Positions 10,925 to 23,123 of a stretch of 64,000 nt of DNA are shown here, piece after piece. The translations under genes were made by a program, and so were the position numbers. The stretch comes from Phragmites australis (taxonomy: Eukaryota > Streptophyta > Magnoliopsida > Poales > Poaceae). The DNA lies in NCBI RefSeq assembly GCF_958298935.1, contig NC_084927.1, forward strand, positions 28,718,001 to 28,782,000, given 5' to 3'. Positions within the stretch are counted from its first letter, which is position 1; each line of letters opens with the position of its first letter. The notes below the pieces were generated by a model, which worked only from the letters and a program-made list of their open reading frames with translations, ran no database searches and had not been told where the DNA came from.

Positions 10925-12094
10925 CTACGCCCTGGACTCCGCAGCCATGGCGCACTTATCGGCTAGTGCGAAGAGTTCCGCAGTGGTCTCGATCTCGTGC
11001 GTACCTAAATTTTCGAGCATCCGCTCATCGCGTACGCCCTGCCGGAAAGCAACAATAACAGCGTGGGGGGCCACTCGTGGAATGGTGTTGCGAACCTGGC
11101 TGAAACGCTGGATAATGCACCGTAGCGTCTCCCCTTCCTGCTGTTGGACGGCGTGGAGGTCGCACTCCAAACCGGGACGCGTAAACGTGCCCTGAAAATT
11201 GGCCACGAACTGGTGGCACAGGTCATCCCAGGAGCCGATAGACCCTGGGGGTAAGTTCATAAGCCAAGAGCGGGCGGAGCCCCTCAGGGCAACATGAAAG
11301 TAGTTTGCCATCACCTTTTTGCTGCCTCCGGTCGCTTGGACGACCGTTGTGTAGATCTGGAGGAACTCGACGGGGTCGATGGACCCGTCGTACTTCTCCG
11401 GCAGCTCGGGGCGGAACTTGGAAGGCCACCTGACCCGGCGGAGCTCGGCGGTGAAGGCACGGCAGCCGGTGCCGTACCCCGCAACGCGAGCGGGGGTCCT
11501 CGGTGGCGAGTGGTGGCGAGCCGGGGATCCCTGGCGGCCTTGGGCCGGGAGAGAGGAGGCCTGGTCCTCTGCCCCGACCCCCTGCCAGGTCTCCCGCTGA
11601 CGCTCGAGAGTAACTCGGGCATCCTCGTGGCCCCTCCGCTCGTCAAGGCGCAAACGAAGGTCCCGGGCTTCAGATACGACCAGGGGGACGACACTCCACC
11701 TGGAGACCCCTCGGCCCGTGCGGGTGTTGCCTGTTGAGGAGCCGGCTCTGGCGGCACCATGCCGGGAAGTGGTGCGAGGACTCCCGGCCTGCACCTGGCG
11801 ACGAGCAGTGCCGACCAAAGCGACGACATCTTGTATCCACCGGCCTTCCGGAGTGTTCGGCGTGGCCTGAACGGGCGGGTGCCTAAGGAGAGCATGTGCT
11901 GCAAGCAGTGCGCTCCCTGGTCTGGCCTCGCTGAAAGCGAGCCCACGTCGCGGTGGCACCCGACGCGGTCCAGAGGCGGACCTGGCGGCCGGGGTCCCGA
12001 CCACCTGCTGGGGGTCGGAAAGTGCGTCGGCAGCGGCGGCGGCGGCCCTGATGGGCCCAGCGCCTTGATCCCCTGAGCGGGAAAAACCGCGCAC
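10925..12094 (-). pseudogene. Gag of unit A
   Basis: 389 codons from ATG at 12094. The N-terminal half is Ala/Arg/Pro-rich and disordered; the C-terminal half holds the retrotransposon gag (capsid-like) domain: PSKFRPELPEKYDGSIDPVE, FHVALRGSARSWLMNLPPGS, WDDLCHQFVANFQGTF and ETLRCIIQRFSQVRNTIP. It ends at TAG (10925-10927), after which the same frame stays open into the protease. Known relatives either separate gag and pol by a stop or have one ORF, so this TAG may be native or a mutation. Confidence 0.85.
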
Positions 12095-12253
12095 GTGGAT
12101 GGTGGCTGTTGCTGGTACGCAGCAGCGACTGGGCCTCCTCTGGCGTCGGGCAGCGCCCCGTCACTGGAAGTGGAGCCGGAACGCTAGAGGCGATGCCCAC
12201 CGGCCATCTTTTCCTGTGGGAAGAAAGCGAAACAAACAATCCAGGGATATTCC

Positions 12254-12553
12254 CCCCTACCTGGCGCGCCAGCTGTCGGAGGGTGAACTCCTGTCGCAGG
12301 GATCCCGAGAGACCCCTTTTTAGAGATTCGGCCGGGGGGATGATCCTGGATAAGCTTGTCTGGGAAATAAGCGAGAACGGAAATAAATGCAGTGGCTGGT
12401 GGGAGATGATCGCCCTAGTGCGAGAAAGATGGGTGCCCCGGGGTTTAGACAGGTTCGGGCCACGCGGAGGCGTAACACCCTACTCCTGTGTGAGTGCTAT
12501 ATCTATCCTTGAAGGGAATTCTTCAAGGATGTATCTGGTTACAAGAGAGAGCC
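12254..12553 (-). repeat. PBS and truncated LTR at junction between units A and B
   Basis: Exact counterpart of 1404-1703: PBS-like TGGCGCGCCAGG on the minus strand (12254-12271), then the LTR inner end at 12274 running 280 bp to 12553, fused without spacer to the aORF interior of unit B. TATA and the G-box array found in the complete LTR are absent here, so this junction LTR should not be a promoter by itself. Confidence 0.88.
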
Positions 12554-15385
12554 GGTGGGGAAGAAGAGGGGGCACTCCACGGCGGACGTCGCGGGGTGCT
12601 GCAACCTTCGGCTCCGGGACGGCCTGGGGATCATTACATTCCCCAGGTGCTGCGCAGCAAGTGGGAGGAGTGGCAACGGGACTGGTTTTTCGTCGACGTC
12701 GACCCCCACGAGCGCCTCGAGCTGCCGGAGGCGGCGGCGGAACCTCGGCGATCGACGTGGGAGGCGCCGCCACCAGAAGATGCGAGGCTGAAGCCGGTGC
12801 TGGAGCGCATCCTGGAGCTGCGCGAGTCCGGGCTGACCTCCGTCATGGTGGTCGTGGACTTCCTGCGCCGTCGGCTGGCGCCCTTGCGAGAGCGGGCCCG
12901 ACCGAGCTGGTTCTATACCGGGCCGGAGGACATCACCAGGACCCAGATCGGCGCGAGCTGGGATCTGGGGCAGGTGGAACTGCGGGGGATGACACGGGTG
13001 ATCACCGGAACGGAGGACATGGGCCGGACGGAGCTCCCGTGGCCGGAGATGGCGCTCTGCGCCAACTCCAACCGGGTGGCCATTATGGCGGGGCTGCCGG
13101 AGTTCGACGCCCAGGGACCTGTGGACCGGCCAAGAAGCCGGAGTCTCGAGGCCTCCGAACTCCCCGGGCTGGAGGAGCTACTTGGCGAGGAGGTCGCGGG
13201 CAGCTCGGCACGGGCTGGTGAAGGGGTCGCCGCAGGCAGCAGCCGCCGTGTCAGGGAGGAGGGCGCGACAGAAGTCGTCGAAGAGGTGGTGCCAGGAGAT
13301 CGGGGAAAGCGTCCCCGGGCCCTGATCCTAGTGCCAGACTCTCCGCCATTGCCAACGGCAGCGGCGGCATTTCTAGTGCTGGCACCGCGTCTGGTGCGGA
13401 TGGGGCCTGCACCGGCGCCCGCGACCCGCATGGCGGAAACCGAGACCCGCCCGGCGGCGCCCGAGGCCCGCGCAGCAGTTCAGCCGAGCCCCCAGCGGAA
13501 GAGGCGGCGGGAGGAGTCCGGACCGACAGCGCCGGACCCGGACATCAAGCTCCCAGCGGCCAAATGGCGATATCGGTGAGTCTCCTTTCTTGCTTTTCCA
13601 TGGGCACTTCTGGCCCGATCTAAGCTTCGGCATTTTTCATTTGTCTCCCGTAGGCCGGCCGCAGGTGCTACTGCGATGGAGAAAGAGCGGGCGCCGAGAC
13701 CAGAACCGAGCCCGCCTGCAGCTCCGACGGAGGCGGGCACCGGAACGACGGAGGCGCCAATCGTCGTGGCGGCCAGCGGAAGAGAGGCGGAGGCGACGGC
13801 CAGCGGGAGAGAGACGAAGTAGCCATCCGAATCTTTGGTGCCGACGGAACCTACCCCAGGCGCGGAGAGCCCGGGGCGGATGATGGGGGAGGTGGATGCC
13901 CTGCCGGGGCCGGCGGACAGGGCGGCCGATGCGGGAATGCGGCCGCTGTCCGAGTCTTCGGCTCCGGCGGAGCCTACCCCGGGCAGGCAGAGCCAGGGGC
14001 GGATGGCAGCGCGGGGCCGTGCAGAGAGCTCGGCCCCCCTGGAGGCACTCTGCGGAGAAGCCTGGGCCCCACCGGTGCCCGGCCAGCCCGCCGACCCTTT
14101 CCTGGCCGCCATTGAAGGCGTCAAAGTAGCGGTCGGGTGGCTGGGCGCAGCGGTGGATGCTAAGGAGGGGGAGCTTGAAGCTGAGCGCGCCCGCCTGGCG
14201 TTGGAGAAGGCGCAGCTGGCGGGCGCCCAGGAGGAGGCCCGCGTGGCGGCCGCGCGGGAGCAGAAGCTCTTAGATGACATCCGCGCGGAAGCCGCGCGGG
14301 AACAAGAAATTTTGAAGACCGTGCGGGCAGAGGCCGCGCGGGAACGAGAAGACGCCGCCCGCCTGGCTGAGGCATCGAAGCAGCAAGCTGCCGAGGCCCT
14401 TGCCAGGATGGGGCAGGCGCAAGAGAGGGAGATGGCAGTCGCAGCTCGGGACCAGGCGGCGGAGGATCGGCAAGCCGAGCTGACCCGCCGGGAGGGCGCG
14501 GCCGAGAAGACACGCGCCGACCTCCAGCGCTGGGAAGACGACCTCCGGAAGATCAGAGAAGAGATCCACCGCTGGGAGGAGAACGTCTCCATCCGGGAGG
14601 TGGACAATGAGTTGTCGGCGTCGGACCTCGACGCCCGGGAGAATTCGGTGGCCCAAAAGGAGGACGCGCTGGCCCGGCGGGAGGGCGAGCTGAGTCGCCG
14701 AGAAGGCGAACTGAGTCGTCGAGAAGGTGAGGCTGACGCGGCGGCGGCGGCCATGGCGACCAGGGCGGAGCAGAACGCGAAGCATGAGGCGGAACTGGTC
14801 GCCCGCGAACGCGCTTTATCCGAGGTGGTGGCCAAGATGAAGCAGGCTGCCGCCCCCGCAGCAGTTGGCGGTTCTTTCGGTCCAGTCGGGAACCAGGGAC
14901 TCGAGGCGCAGCTGCGGGCCGCCAAGGAGAAGCTCGAGACCGCCTTTGTCTCGCGGGTCAACCTCGAGCATATGCTGGAAGATATACTCCGGCGGATGCG
15001 GCGGGCCGTAGAGAAGGGTGGTCTCGGACGGCTCGTTGAAGGCGAGAAGGGCGATGGCCCCGCACGACAAGTGTTGGGGCTGCAGTAGGTCTGCGAGCGC
15101 CTCGAGGCCCTGCCTTGGGCAGTCCAGGAACTCGCTGCCCGGGAGGGACGTGGCTTGGCACATGCAGTGGCCGAGCACGTTCTGGCCTGCTACCGAAGCA
15201 GGGACCCAAACTTCCCGCTGGAGCCGGCGCGGGAGGGAGTGGTCGAGGCTGAGGGAGAGGCCGCCCGGGTAGCGGTCCGGAGTACCGCCGCCGTGGTGGC
15301 GGCCGGCTTCAGGCGAGAAGTGCCGCCGCCACCAGCCCCCGGGGACGACTCAGAGGATTCAGCCGACGCCTCTGCGGCCGACTAG
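12554..15385 (+). pseudogene. Antisense ORF (aORF) of unit B
   Basis: Copy of 1704-4535: exon 1 12554-13575, intron 13576-13653, exon 2 13654-15385, with the same two in-frame TAG codons (13820-13822 and 15086-15088). The only difference noticed is at 14244 (G, against A at 3394), which changes one Met to Val in the coiled coil. N-terminally truncated at the same base as in unit A, so the truncation is part of the duplicated structure and not a separate event. Confidence 0.8.
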
Positions 15386-17052
15386 ATCTTTTGTAGTCTT
15401 TTTTCTTTTGTTGTCTTGATGAATGTAGATGTAGGAGTGAACTCTTAGAAAATGCCTTGTATCTATCCTGTGAATATTAATGGCAGTTTTTCCTTGAGCT
15501 CGCAACTCCAATTTCTCTGAGTGTTTGATGCTTCTTCTGGAGTTTCACCTTGAAGTCCCGGGGAGTACTCAGTCGGGTCGTTCCCGACCTTCCCATCCCC
15601 GAGGATAAAGTGGTCCTGATCGCTGTTGCTGGCGCAGTCGGCCTTCGAGCTCTCGCGAGTCCGCATTGCCTAAGTTAAGAACAAAGACACAGACTTCATT
15701 GCCCGGGAGATGGATCAATCCCGCTCGGAACACGCCGTGCCTAGTGAACACTTTTTCACTTTGCGACCACTCAGTTAGTAGAAGGGAGACGCGTGCGGGC
15801 GAGAATGTGACCAAGAGTCCTCGCGGTCCAGTAGTGCCCGGGCTTAAAACGGGCCGGACCGAGCACTGACAGCCCACCCCCGAGACCTGAGCTCCGGACT
15901 ACCCGAGCAGCTCGAGTGATAAGATTACCCAGGGTACCCGAGGACTCGGTAGTGCTCGGGGTCCTTAAAAGCGAACCGAACACCACGACCACCACGAAGG
16001 GCTTCGGTCAGACATTACCGCACGCGCGCTACTCCTTTCTGCAAACCGTTCTGTCGTTCTGGGAAAAAGTAGACGCGCGGCAGGGTTTTTGCGTGCGAGG
16101 AAACCACCTCACCGAACAGATTAAGGCGCGAGAGCCCCCGAGAATGACTCGGGAAGATGAATTTACCGAAAGCAGACTTGCCTGAATGTAACCACTCACC
16201 GGACAGCTGTCGGCCTTCCGGCCCACCGATCCAGGAGGGACGTGCTTCCGAGCTCGGGTGCCCGGGAACTTGATTCTTCCAACGGAGCGCCCGAGTGCCA
16301 AGAGGCATACGTGGCTCCTGGGGTCGGGTGATCTCGACCACCCATGCGTAAGTGGTAGGACCACCCGAGGACCCTTGGGGCCGACCAGAGATCGGGGCAT
16401 TGAAACCCTCGCGACCGAACTGCTCGTGATTGCCAGCCTGTGACTTAAGAGAGAATATAGAATTTCTTTGTCTGGTGCGCTCTATTAGTGCGGTACTTGC
16501 TATAGACTGCTCTCGTTTTCGACCCGAGACCTCTCGAACACCCAAACCGGTGGACAAGAGCGGACAGAGGCATAACCCAGAGGTCCTATGGTTCGATGGC
16601 GCCCGGGTATGACAGACTAGATCGAGCACCAACAGCCCGCTCCGGGGGCCGGAGCTCCGGACTACTCGAGCGGCTAGAACGATGGGATTAACCAAAGCAC
16701 CCCAAAACTTGGTAGTGCCCGGGAGCCTGCCACGACACCGAACACACCACAGCCTACCATGCCGGACGTAAGTCAGCGGCGACTGCTCGCATGCATACCG
16801 ATTGTGATTCTTTTATCAGCGGGGAAAATGAGAGAGCGAACTTTTTCTCGCACAACCGAGCACCTCACCAGACAAATTAAACATACGGAATCCAGACAAA
16901 ATATTTTGACATAGTGATTGCTTATCGAAATACTGAATGTGCAATATTTACAATGTTGGGCGACAGCGACTTACCCAAGGGGCGAAGCCCTCGGACTGCT
17001 TGGGCGGGGAGAAGCCCCCGGCCTTGCTGACCTGAGCCGCGAGCACAACCAT
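15386..17052. repeat. Non-coding spacer of unit B
   Basis: Copy of 4536-6202 with the same pair of ~95-bp direct repeats. One difference was seen by eye near 15872 (C, against T at 5022). No gene seen. Confidence 0.6.
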
Positions 17053-18207
17053 CTACGGGTAGAAGCGTCGGAGATGCTCGATGTTCCACAGATTCGGGAG
17101 TGGCTGTCCTTCCTCCGTCGCCAACCTGAAAGAACCTGCCCGCGGGACCGCGATCACGGTGAAAGGACCTTCCCACACAGGGGACAGCTTATTCATTCCT
17201 TCGCGCGAATGGACGCGTCGGAGAACTAGGTCCCCCACCTCGAGAGACCGGGCCCGGACATGGCGCAGATGATACCGCCGTAGACTCTGCTGATACCGAG
17301 CCGCCCGGACAGCGGCACGCCGCCGGCGCTCTTCCAGGTAGTCCACGTCGTCGCGTCTTTGCCGCTCCTGCTCACCCTCAGAGTATGCATGCACTCGAGG
17401 GGAGCCCAGAGTGAGCTCGGAGGGGAGGACTGCTTCGGCGCCATAGACGAGGAAGAACGGAGTCTCCCCGGTGGCGCGGCTTGGCGTAGTCCGATTAGCC
17501 CACAGCACGGCTGGCAACTCGTCCACCCATCCCTTCTCGTGCTTAGCGAGCACGTTATAGGTCCGGGTTTTGAGGCCCTTCAGTATCTCCGCGTTGGCGC
17601 GCTCGACCTGCCCGTTACTCCGAGGATGAGCGACGGAAGCGAAGCAGAGCTTGATGCCGAGATCTTCGCAATAGTCCCCGAACAAGGCACTTGTGAACTG
17701 GGTGCCGTTGTCGGTGATGATCCGGTTCGGGACGCTAAAGCGGCTGGTGATGCCGCGGATAAACTGGAGTGCCGTGTTTTTGGTCACCTTGATGACTGGG
17801 ACCGCCTCCGGCCACTTGGTGAACTTGTCGATAGCGACATATAGGTATGCATAGCCCCCGATTGCTCGGGGGAATGGACCCAGAATGTCCAAACCCCAGA
17901 CCGCGAAAGGCCATGACAGGGGAATGGTATGAAGAGCCTGAGCTGGCTGGTGAATCTGCTTTGCATGGAACTGGCACGCCCTGCAGCGCCGAACCAGCTC
18001 GGAAGCATCCTGGAGAGCCGTAGGCCAGTAGAAACCTTGCCGGAAGGCCTTCCCGACCAGCGTGCGGAACGATGAATGGCCACCGCACTCTCCCTCGTGG
18101 ACCTCAGCGAGAAGATCGCCGCCTTCTGCCCGGGAGATGCATTTCAGGAGGACACCTCCTGCGCTACGCCGGTAGAGATCCCCATCTACTATGGCATAGC
18201 GTCTGGA
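17053..18207 (-). pseudogene. Integrase domain of unit B
   Basis: Copy of the unit A integrase, with zinc-binding, catalytic and C-terminal parts all readable and the same upstream TAG (18208-18210). No difference from unit A was noticed by eye. Confidence 0.88.
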
Positions 18208-19401
18208 CTACCGAGCAACTCTTTCGGCAGACGCCTCATCCTCGGGTAGGAACTTTTCTTTCAAGTACCCTCGGATGTCAGACATCCACGAGGCATCTTG
18301 AGAACATTCGGCGAGCACAGCGCACTCGCCGGACGGCGGCGGCCTGACGGGGCTTCCCACTGAGGGAACCGCCGGGGTCCCCTGAATTGAGTTCGAGGTT
18401 TCCCCTTCATCCTGTTCGGCAGGCAGGACGGAAGGCCGTGCGAGTCTTTCTTCAAAGACTCCGGCAGGGACGCGCGCACGTGAGGAGGCCAGGCGAGAGA
18501 GCTCGTCGGCCGGAGCATTGTCGCGGCGAGGGATATGCCGCAATTCGAGGCCGTCGAAGCGTCTCTCGAGCTTCCTGACTGCAGCCACGTACGCCGCCAT
18601 TTGAGGATCCGTGCACTGGTACTCCTTGGATACCTGGTTGACGACCAGTTGGGAGTCCCCTTTGACCAGGAGGCGACGAATCCCGAGCCCCACCGCAGCC
18701 CGGAGGCCGGCGATGAGACCTTCATACTCCGCCATGTTGTTGGATGCGCGGAACTGCAACTGTACGACGTACCGGAGCTCTTCACCCGTTGGGGAGGTGA
18801 GAACCACTCCGGCCCCTGCGCCTTTCAGCGAGAGGGAGCCGTCGAAGTGCATGACCCAGTACCCGGGCGCGTCGTGCCCGGGATAGGCAGAGACCTCTTC
18901 TGGGACGACGCAGGGAACGGGCGTCCACTCTGCCAAGAAGTCGGAGAGCGCCTGGCTTTTGATTGCCTGGCTACTGACGAAGTGTAGGTCGAACTCCGCC
19001 AGCTCTACTGCCCATTTGACAACGCGCCCGGTGCCTTCCCGGTTCCGGAGAATGGGTCCCAGTGGATAAGTGGTAACCACCGAGACCTTGTGCGCCTGGA
19101 AGTAATGTCGCAGCTTCCGGGAGGCAATGAGCACGGCATAGAGTAGCTTCTGCGCCTGGGGATACCTTGTCTTGGCTTCCCGGAGGACTTCGCTGACGAA
19201 GTACACCGGTCGCTGCACCCGGCGAGCCCGGACGGCGGCTCCACCCGGGGGGCTACTGCAGCCCCTAGGGTTGGCGGCACGGTCGGGGTTGGCCGGGCAC
19301 TCGGGCTCGACTCCTTGGCTGGGAAGAGCAGTGTGCTCGGGCTCGACCCCTTGCCCAGGGGGAGCCGCGAGGACAAGTGAGTGGTCGGGGGCCTCTGGGA
19401 G
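18208..19401 (-). pseudogene. RNase H plus archaeal-type RNase H of unit B
   Basis: Copy of unit A 7358-8551, including both bounding TAG codons (19402-19404 and 18208-18210). The second RNase H keeps its acidic residues. No difference from unit A was noticed. Confidence 0.85.
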
Positions 19402-20508
19402 CTAGGACCCAGCACCCGGCCCCAAACACTCGTCGCGCTCCACCACCAGCGCTATGCTCACGACCTGAGGAGTGGCCGAAACGTAGAGTAGTAGGGTCTC
19501 ACCTTGAGAGGGAGCCACCAACACGGGTGGCGAAGTAAGGTACTTCTTTAAGTCGCGGAAGGCCTGCTCGGCCTTCGGCGTCCAGTCAAAACGACCGGAT
19601 TTCTTCAGAAGCTTGAAGAGGGGGAGCCCTCGCTCCCCGAGCTTGGAGATGAAGCGCCCGAGGGCTACCATGCAGCCGGTGAGGCGCTGGACCTCCTTGA
19701 GTCGAACCGGGGGTCGCATCTGCTCGATGGCCCGGATCTTTTCTGGATTGACCTCGATCCCTCGGCCAGAGACCAAGAAACCAAGGAGCTTGCCCGCCGG
19801 CACCCAGAAGACACACTTCTCCGGGTTGAGCTTGAGGCGGGTAGAACGGAGACTGTTGAAAGTCTCGGCAAGGTCCTCGAGCAGGGTGGCACGGTCTCGG
19901 GTTTTGACCACGAGGTCGTCGATGTAAGCCTCGACGTTACGGCCAACCTGCGAGTCAAGAGTAATACGAATAGCGCGCTGGAAGGATGATCCAGCGTTGC
20001 GCAGGCCGAAAGGCATTGACATGTAGCAATAAGTCCCCACCGTGGTGGTAAAAGCAGTTTTTTCCTCGTCCCCTACGGCCATGCGAATCTGGTGATACCC
20101 AGAGTTTGCATTTAGAAAGCATAAAAGATCGCATCCCGCAGTTGAATCTATAATTTGATCAATGCGAGGTAAGGGGAAGGGATCTTTAGGGCAAGCCTTA
20201 TTTAGGTCGGTGTAGTCCACGCACATGCGGAGCTTGCCGTTGGCCTTTGGGACGATGACTGGGTTTGCTAGCCAGTCGGGGTGGAGGACTTCTCGGATGA
20301 ATCCGGCGTTGAGGAGCTTGCTGACCTGTTCGCGGATAAACTCCTGGCGCTCTGGCGCCTGCCGCCGGACCTTCTGCTTCACCGGGCGGGCGTCCGGACG
20401 CACCGCCAAGTGATGCTCGATCACCTCCCTAGGAATCCCGGGCATGTCGGACGGTTGCCAGGCAAACACGTCTACGTTATCCCGGAGGAAGGCGACGAGC
20501 GCGCTTTC
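19402..20508 (-). pseudogene. Reverse transcriptase of unit B
   Basis: Copy of unit A RT with catalytic YIDD and the same interrupting TAG codons at 20509-20511 and 19402-19404. No difference from unit A was noticed. Confidence 0.88.
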
Positions 20509-21774
20509 CTATTTACTGCCTAGGTTGCTGCCGATACGGACAACCTGGGTAGCGTCTTCGCCCACCACGACCTCCTTCGTTGGAACAGAGGTGTCGGCGG
20601 CGAGTCGGGGTTTGGATGAAGAGGGTCCCGGGCCCCCTGTAGAGCCATCGACCTCGGCCTGCGCTGAGACCAGAGCCATGTATGACTGTTCAGCGCAGGA
20701 GACGGCGCCGCAGGAATCGGCGATCACAGAGATGGAGCCTGCGGGGCCGGGCATCTTAACCGTAAGGTATGCATAATGCACGGCCATCATAAACTTGGTG
20801 AGTGCCGGACGCCCGAGGATGGCGTTGTAGGGGAGAGGGAGCTCCGCGACATCGAAGAGGACGCACTCCGTGCGGAAGTTGTCCCGGCTCCCGAACGTGA
20901 CAGGCAACTCAACCTGCCCGAGGGGTAGGGAGTGCCCAGGGGTCACTCCACAGAAAGGGAGCGATGGCTTTAGGCGTCGGGAAGACACCTGCAGCTTCTC
21001 AAAAGCCTCCTTAGAAAGGAGGTTGAGGCCAGCACCACCGTCGATCAGCACCCTGCCGACCTTGACATTGCAGACAGTGGGGGACACTACCAAAGGTAGT
21101 CGCCCCACGGCTGCAGTACTGGCGGGGTGATCAGCCATGCTGAACGTGATCGAAGTATCCGACCACCTTAGGGGCCTTGCGGCCTCCTCGCTCGGGGTTA
21201 CCGAGCACACCTCGCGTCGCATGACCTTGATGCCACGGCGCGAGGAAGGCGTATACGCGCCCCCATTGATGAAGGCGACGGTGTGCTCGGGCTCCTGGAA
21301 GCCGAGCTCTGCGTTGTCGGGGGTGACCTCAGTATCGCCTCCTCCACGGGACTCGTCGCGCTCCCTCTGGCGCTGCTCCACGAGTCCTTTGACCGTACGA
21401 CACTCCGTGAGGTTGTGCCATCTGGTCTGGTGTATGGGACACCATTTACCTGGCTCGGGCCCCGCGGGAGCGGGGGCCCTCGCTGGAGCGGGAGTTCGGC
21501 CAGGGGCCGGGGCTCTCGCTGGAGCTGGTGCCCTTGCTGGAGACGGGGCCCTCGTAGGCACGGAGGCCCGAGGAGGAGCCCGAGCAGGGGCCCTGACGGG
21601 GCGTCGATCGACACCCGGCCGGCGCTCTTGCCGGTGATCGGGCTCTTGCGGTACCCTGTGAGCGGGGACCTGGGTTGGCTCAACGGGAGCGGCCTCGCGC
21701 TTCCTTCTCTTCTTCTTTTCCCGCTTGTCGGAGCAGGAAGAACTTGGCTGGTCGGAGGCGGGGCAAGGAGCATG
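20509..21774 (-). pseudogene. Gag C-terminal/protease region of unit B
   Basis: Copy of 9659-10924 with DGGAG protease motif. Differences from unit A appear near 20846 (a Val/Ala change, ...FDVAELPLPY) and at 21658 (synonymous). From about 21650 rightwards differences between the units become frequent. Confidence 0.82.
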
Positions 21775-22944
21775 CTACGCCCTGGCCTCCGCAGCCATGG
21801 CGCACTTATCGGCTAGTGCGAAGAGTTCCGCAGTGGTCTCGATCTCGTGCGTACCTAGCTTTTCGAGCATCCGCTCATCGCGTACGCCCTGCCGGAAAGC
21901 AACAATAACAGCGTGGGGGGCCACTCGTGGAATGGTGTTGCGAACCTGGCTGAAACGCTGGATAATGCACCGTAGCGTCTCCCCTTCCTGCTGTTGGACG
22001 GCGTGGAGGTCGCACTCCAAACCGGGACGCGTAAACGTGCCCTGAAAATTGGCCACAAACTGGTGGCACAGGTCATCCCAGGAGCCGATAGACCCTGGGG
22101 GTAAGTTCATAAGCCAAGAGCGGGCGGAGCCCCTCAGGGCAACATGAAAGTAGTTTGCCATCACCTTTTCGCTGCCTCCGGCCGCTTGGACGACCGTTGT
22201 GTAGATCTGGAGGAACTCGACGGGGTCGATGGACCCGTCGTACTTCTCCGGCAGCTCGGGGCGGAACTTGGAAGGCCACCTGACCCGGCGGAGCTCGACG
22301 GTGAAGGCACGGCAGCCGGTGCCGTACCCCGCAACGCGAGCGGGGGTCCTCGGTGGCGAGTGGCGGCGAGCCGGGGATCCCTGGCGGCCTTGGGCCGGGA
22401 GAGAGGAGGCCTGGTCCTCTGCCCCGACCCCCTGCCGGGTCTCCCGCTGACGCTCGAGAGTAACTCGGGCATCCTCGTGGCCCCTCCGCTCGTCAAGGCG
22501 CAAACGAAGGTCCTCAGCTTCAGATACGACCAGGGGGACGGCACTCCGCCTGGAGACCCCTCGGCCCGTGCGGGTGTTGCCCGTTGAGGAGCCGGCTCTG
22601 GCGGCACCATGCCGGGAAGTGGTGCGAGGACTCCCGGCCTGCACCTGGCGACGAGCAGTGCCGACCAAAGCGACGACATCTTGTATCCACCGGCCTTCCG
22701 GAGTGTTCGGCGTGGCCTGAACGGGCGGGTGCCTAAGGAGAGCATGTGCTGCAAGCAGTGCGCTCCCTGGGCTGGCCTCGCTGAAAGCGAGCCCGCGTCG
22801 CGGTGGCACCCGACGCGGTCCAGAGGCGGACCTGGCGGTCGGGGTCCCGACCACCTGCTGGGGGTCGGAAAGTGCGTCGGCAGCGGCGGCGGCGGCCCTG
22901 ATGGGCCCAGCGCCTTGATCCCCTGAGCGGGAAAAACCGCGCAC
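21775..22944 (-). pseudogene. Gag of unit B
   Basis: 389 codons from ATG at 22944 to the same TAG position (21775-21777). Same domains as unit A gag but with clearly more substitutions, including several amino-acid changes (for example QAAGGSEKVMANY against QATGGSKKVMANY). By eye about 18 substitutions separate 22074-23403 from 11224-12553, while the left partial unit and unit A differ at two in the same interval. Confidence 0.85.
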
Positions 22945-23123
22945 GTGGATGGTGGCTGTTGCTGGTACGCAGCAGCGACTGGGCCTCCTCTGGAGTCGGG
23001 CAGCGCCCCGTCACTGGAAGTGGAGCCGGAACGCTAGAGGCGATGCCCACCGGCCATCTTTTCCTGTGGGAAGAAAGCGAAACAAACAATCCAGGGATAT
23101 TCCCCCCTACCTGGCGCGCCAGC

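Noticed and set aside
13480..14961. A 493-codon minus-strand ORF opposite the coiled-coil ORF (also at 2630-4111)
   Set aside because: Low-complexity Ser/Ala/Arg peptide that is the complement of the GC-rich heptad-coding plus strand; no domain. The plus-strand frame has splice sites and a recognisable domain.
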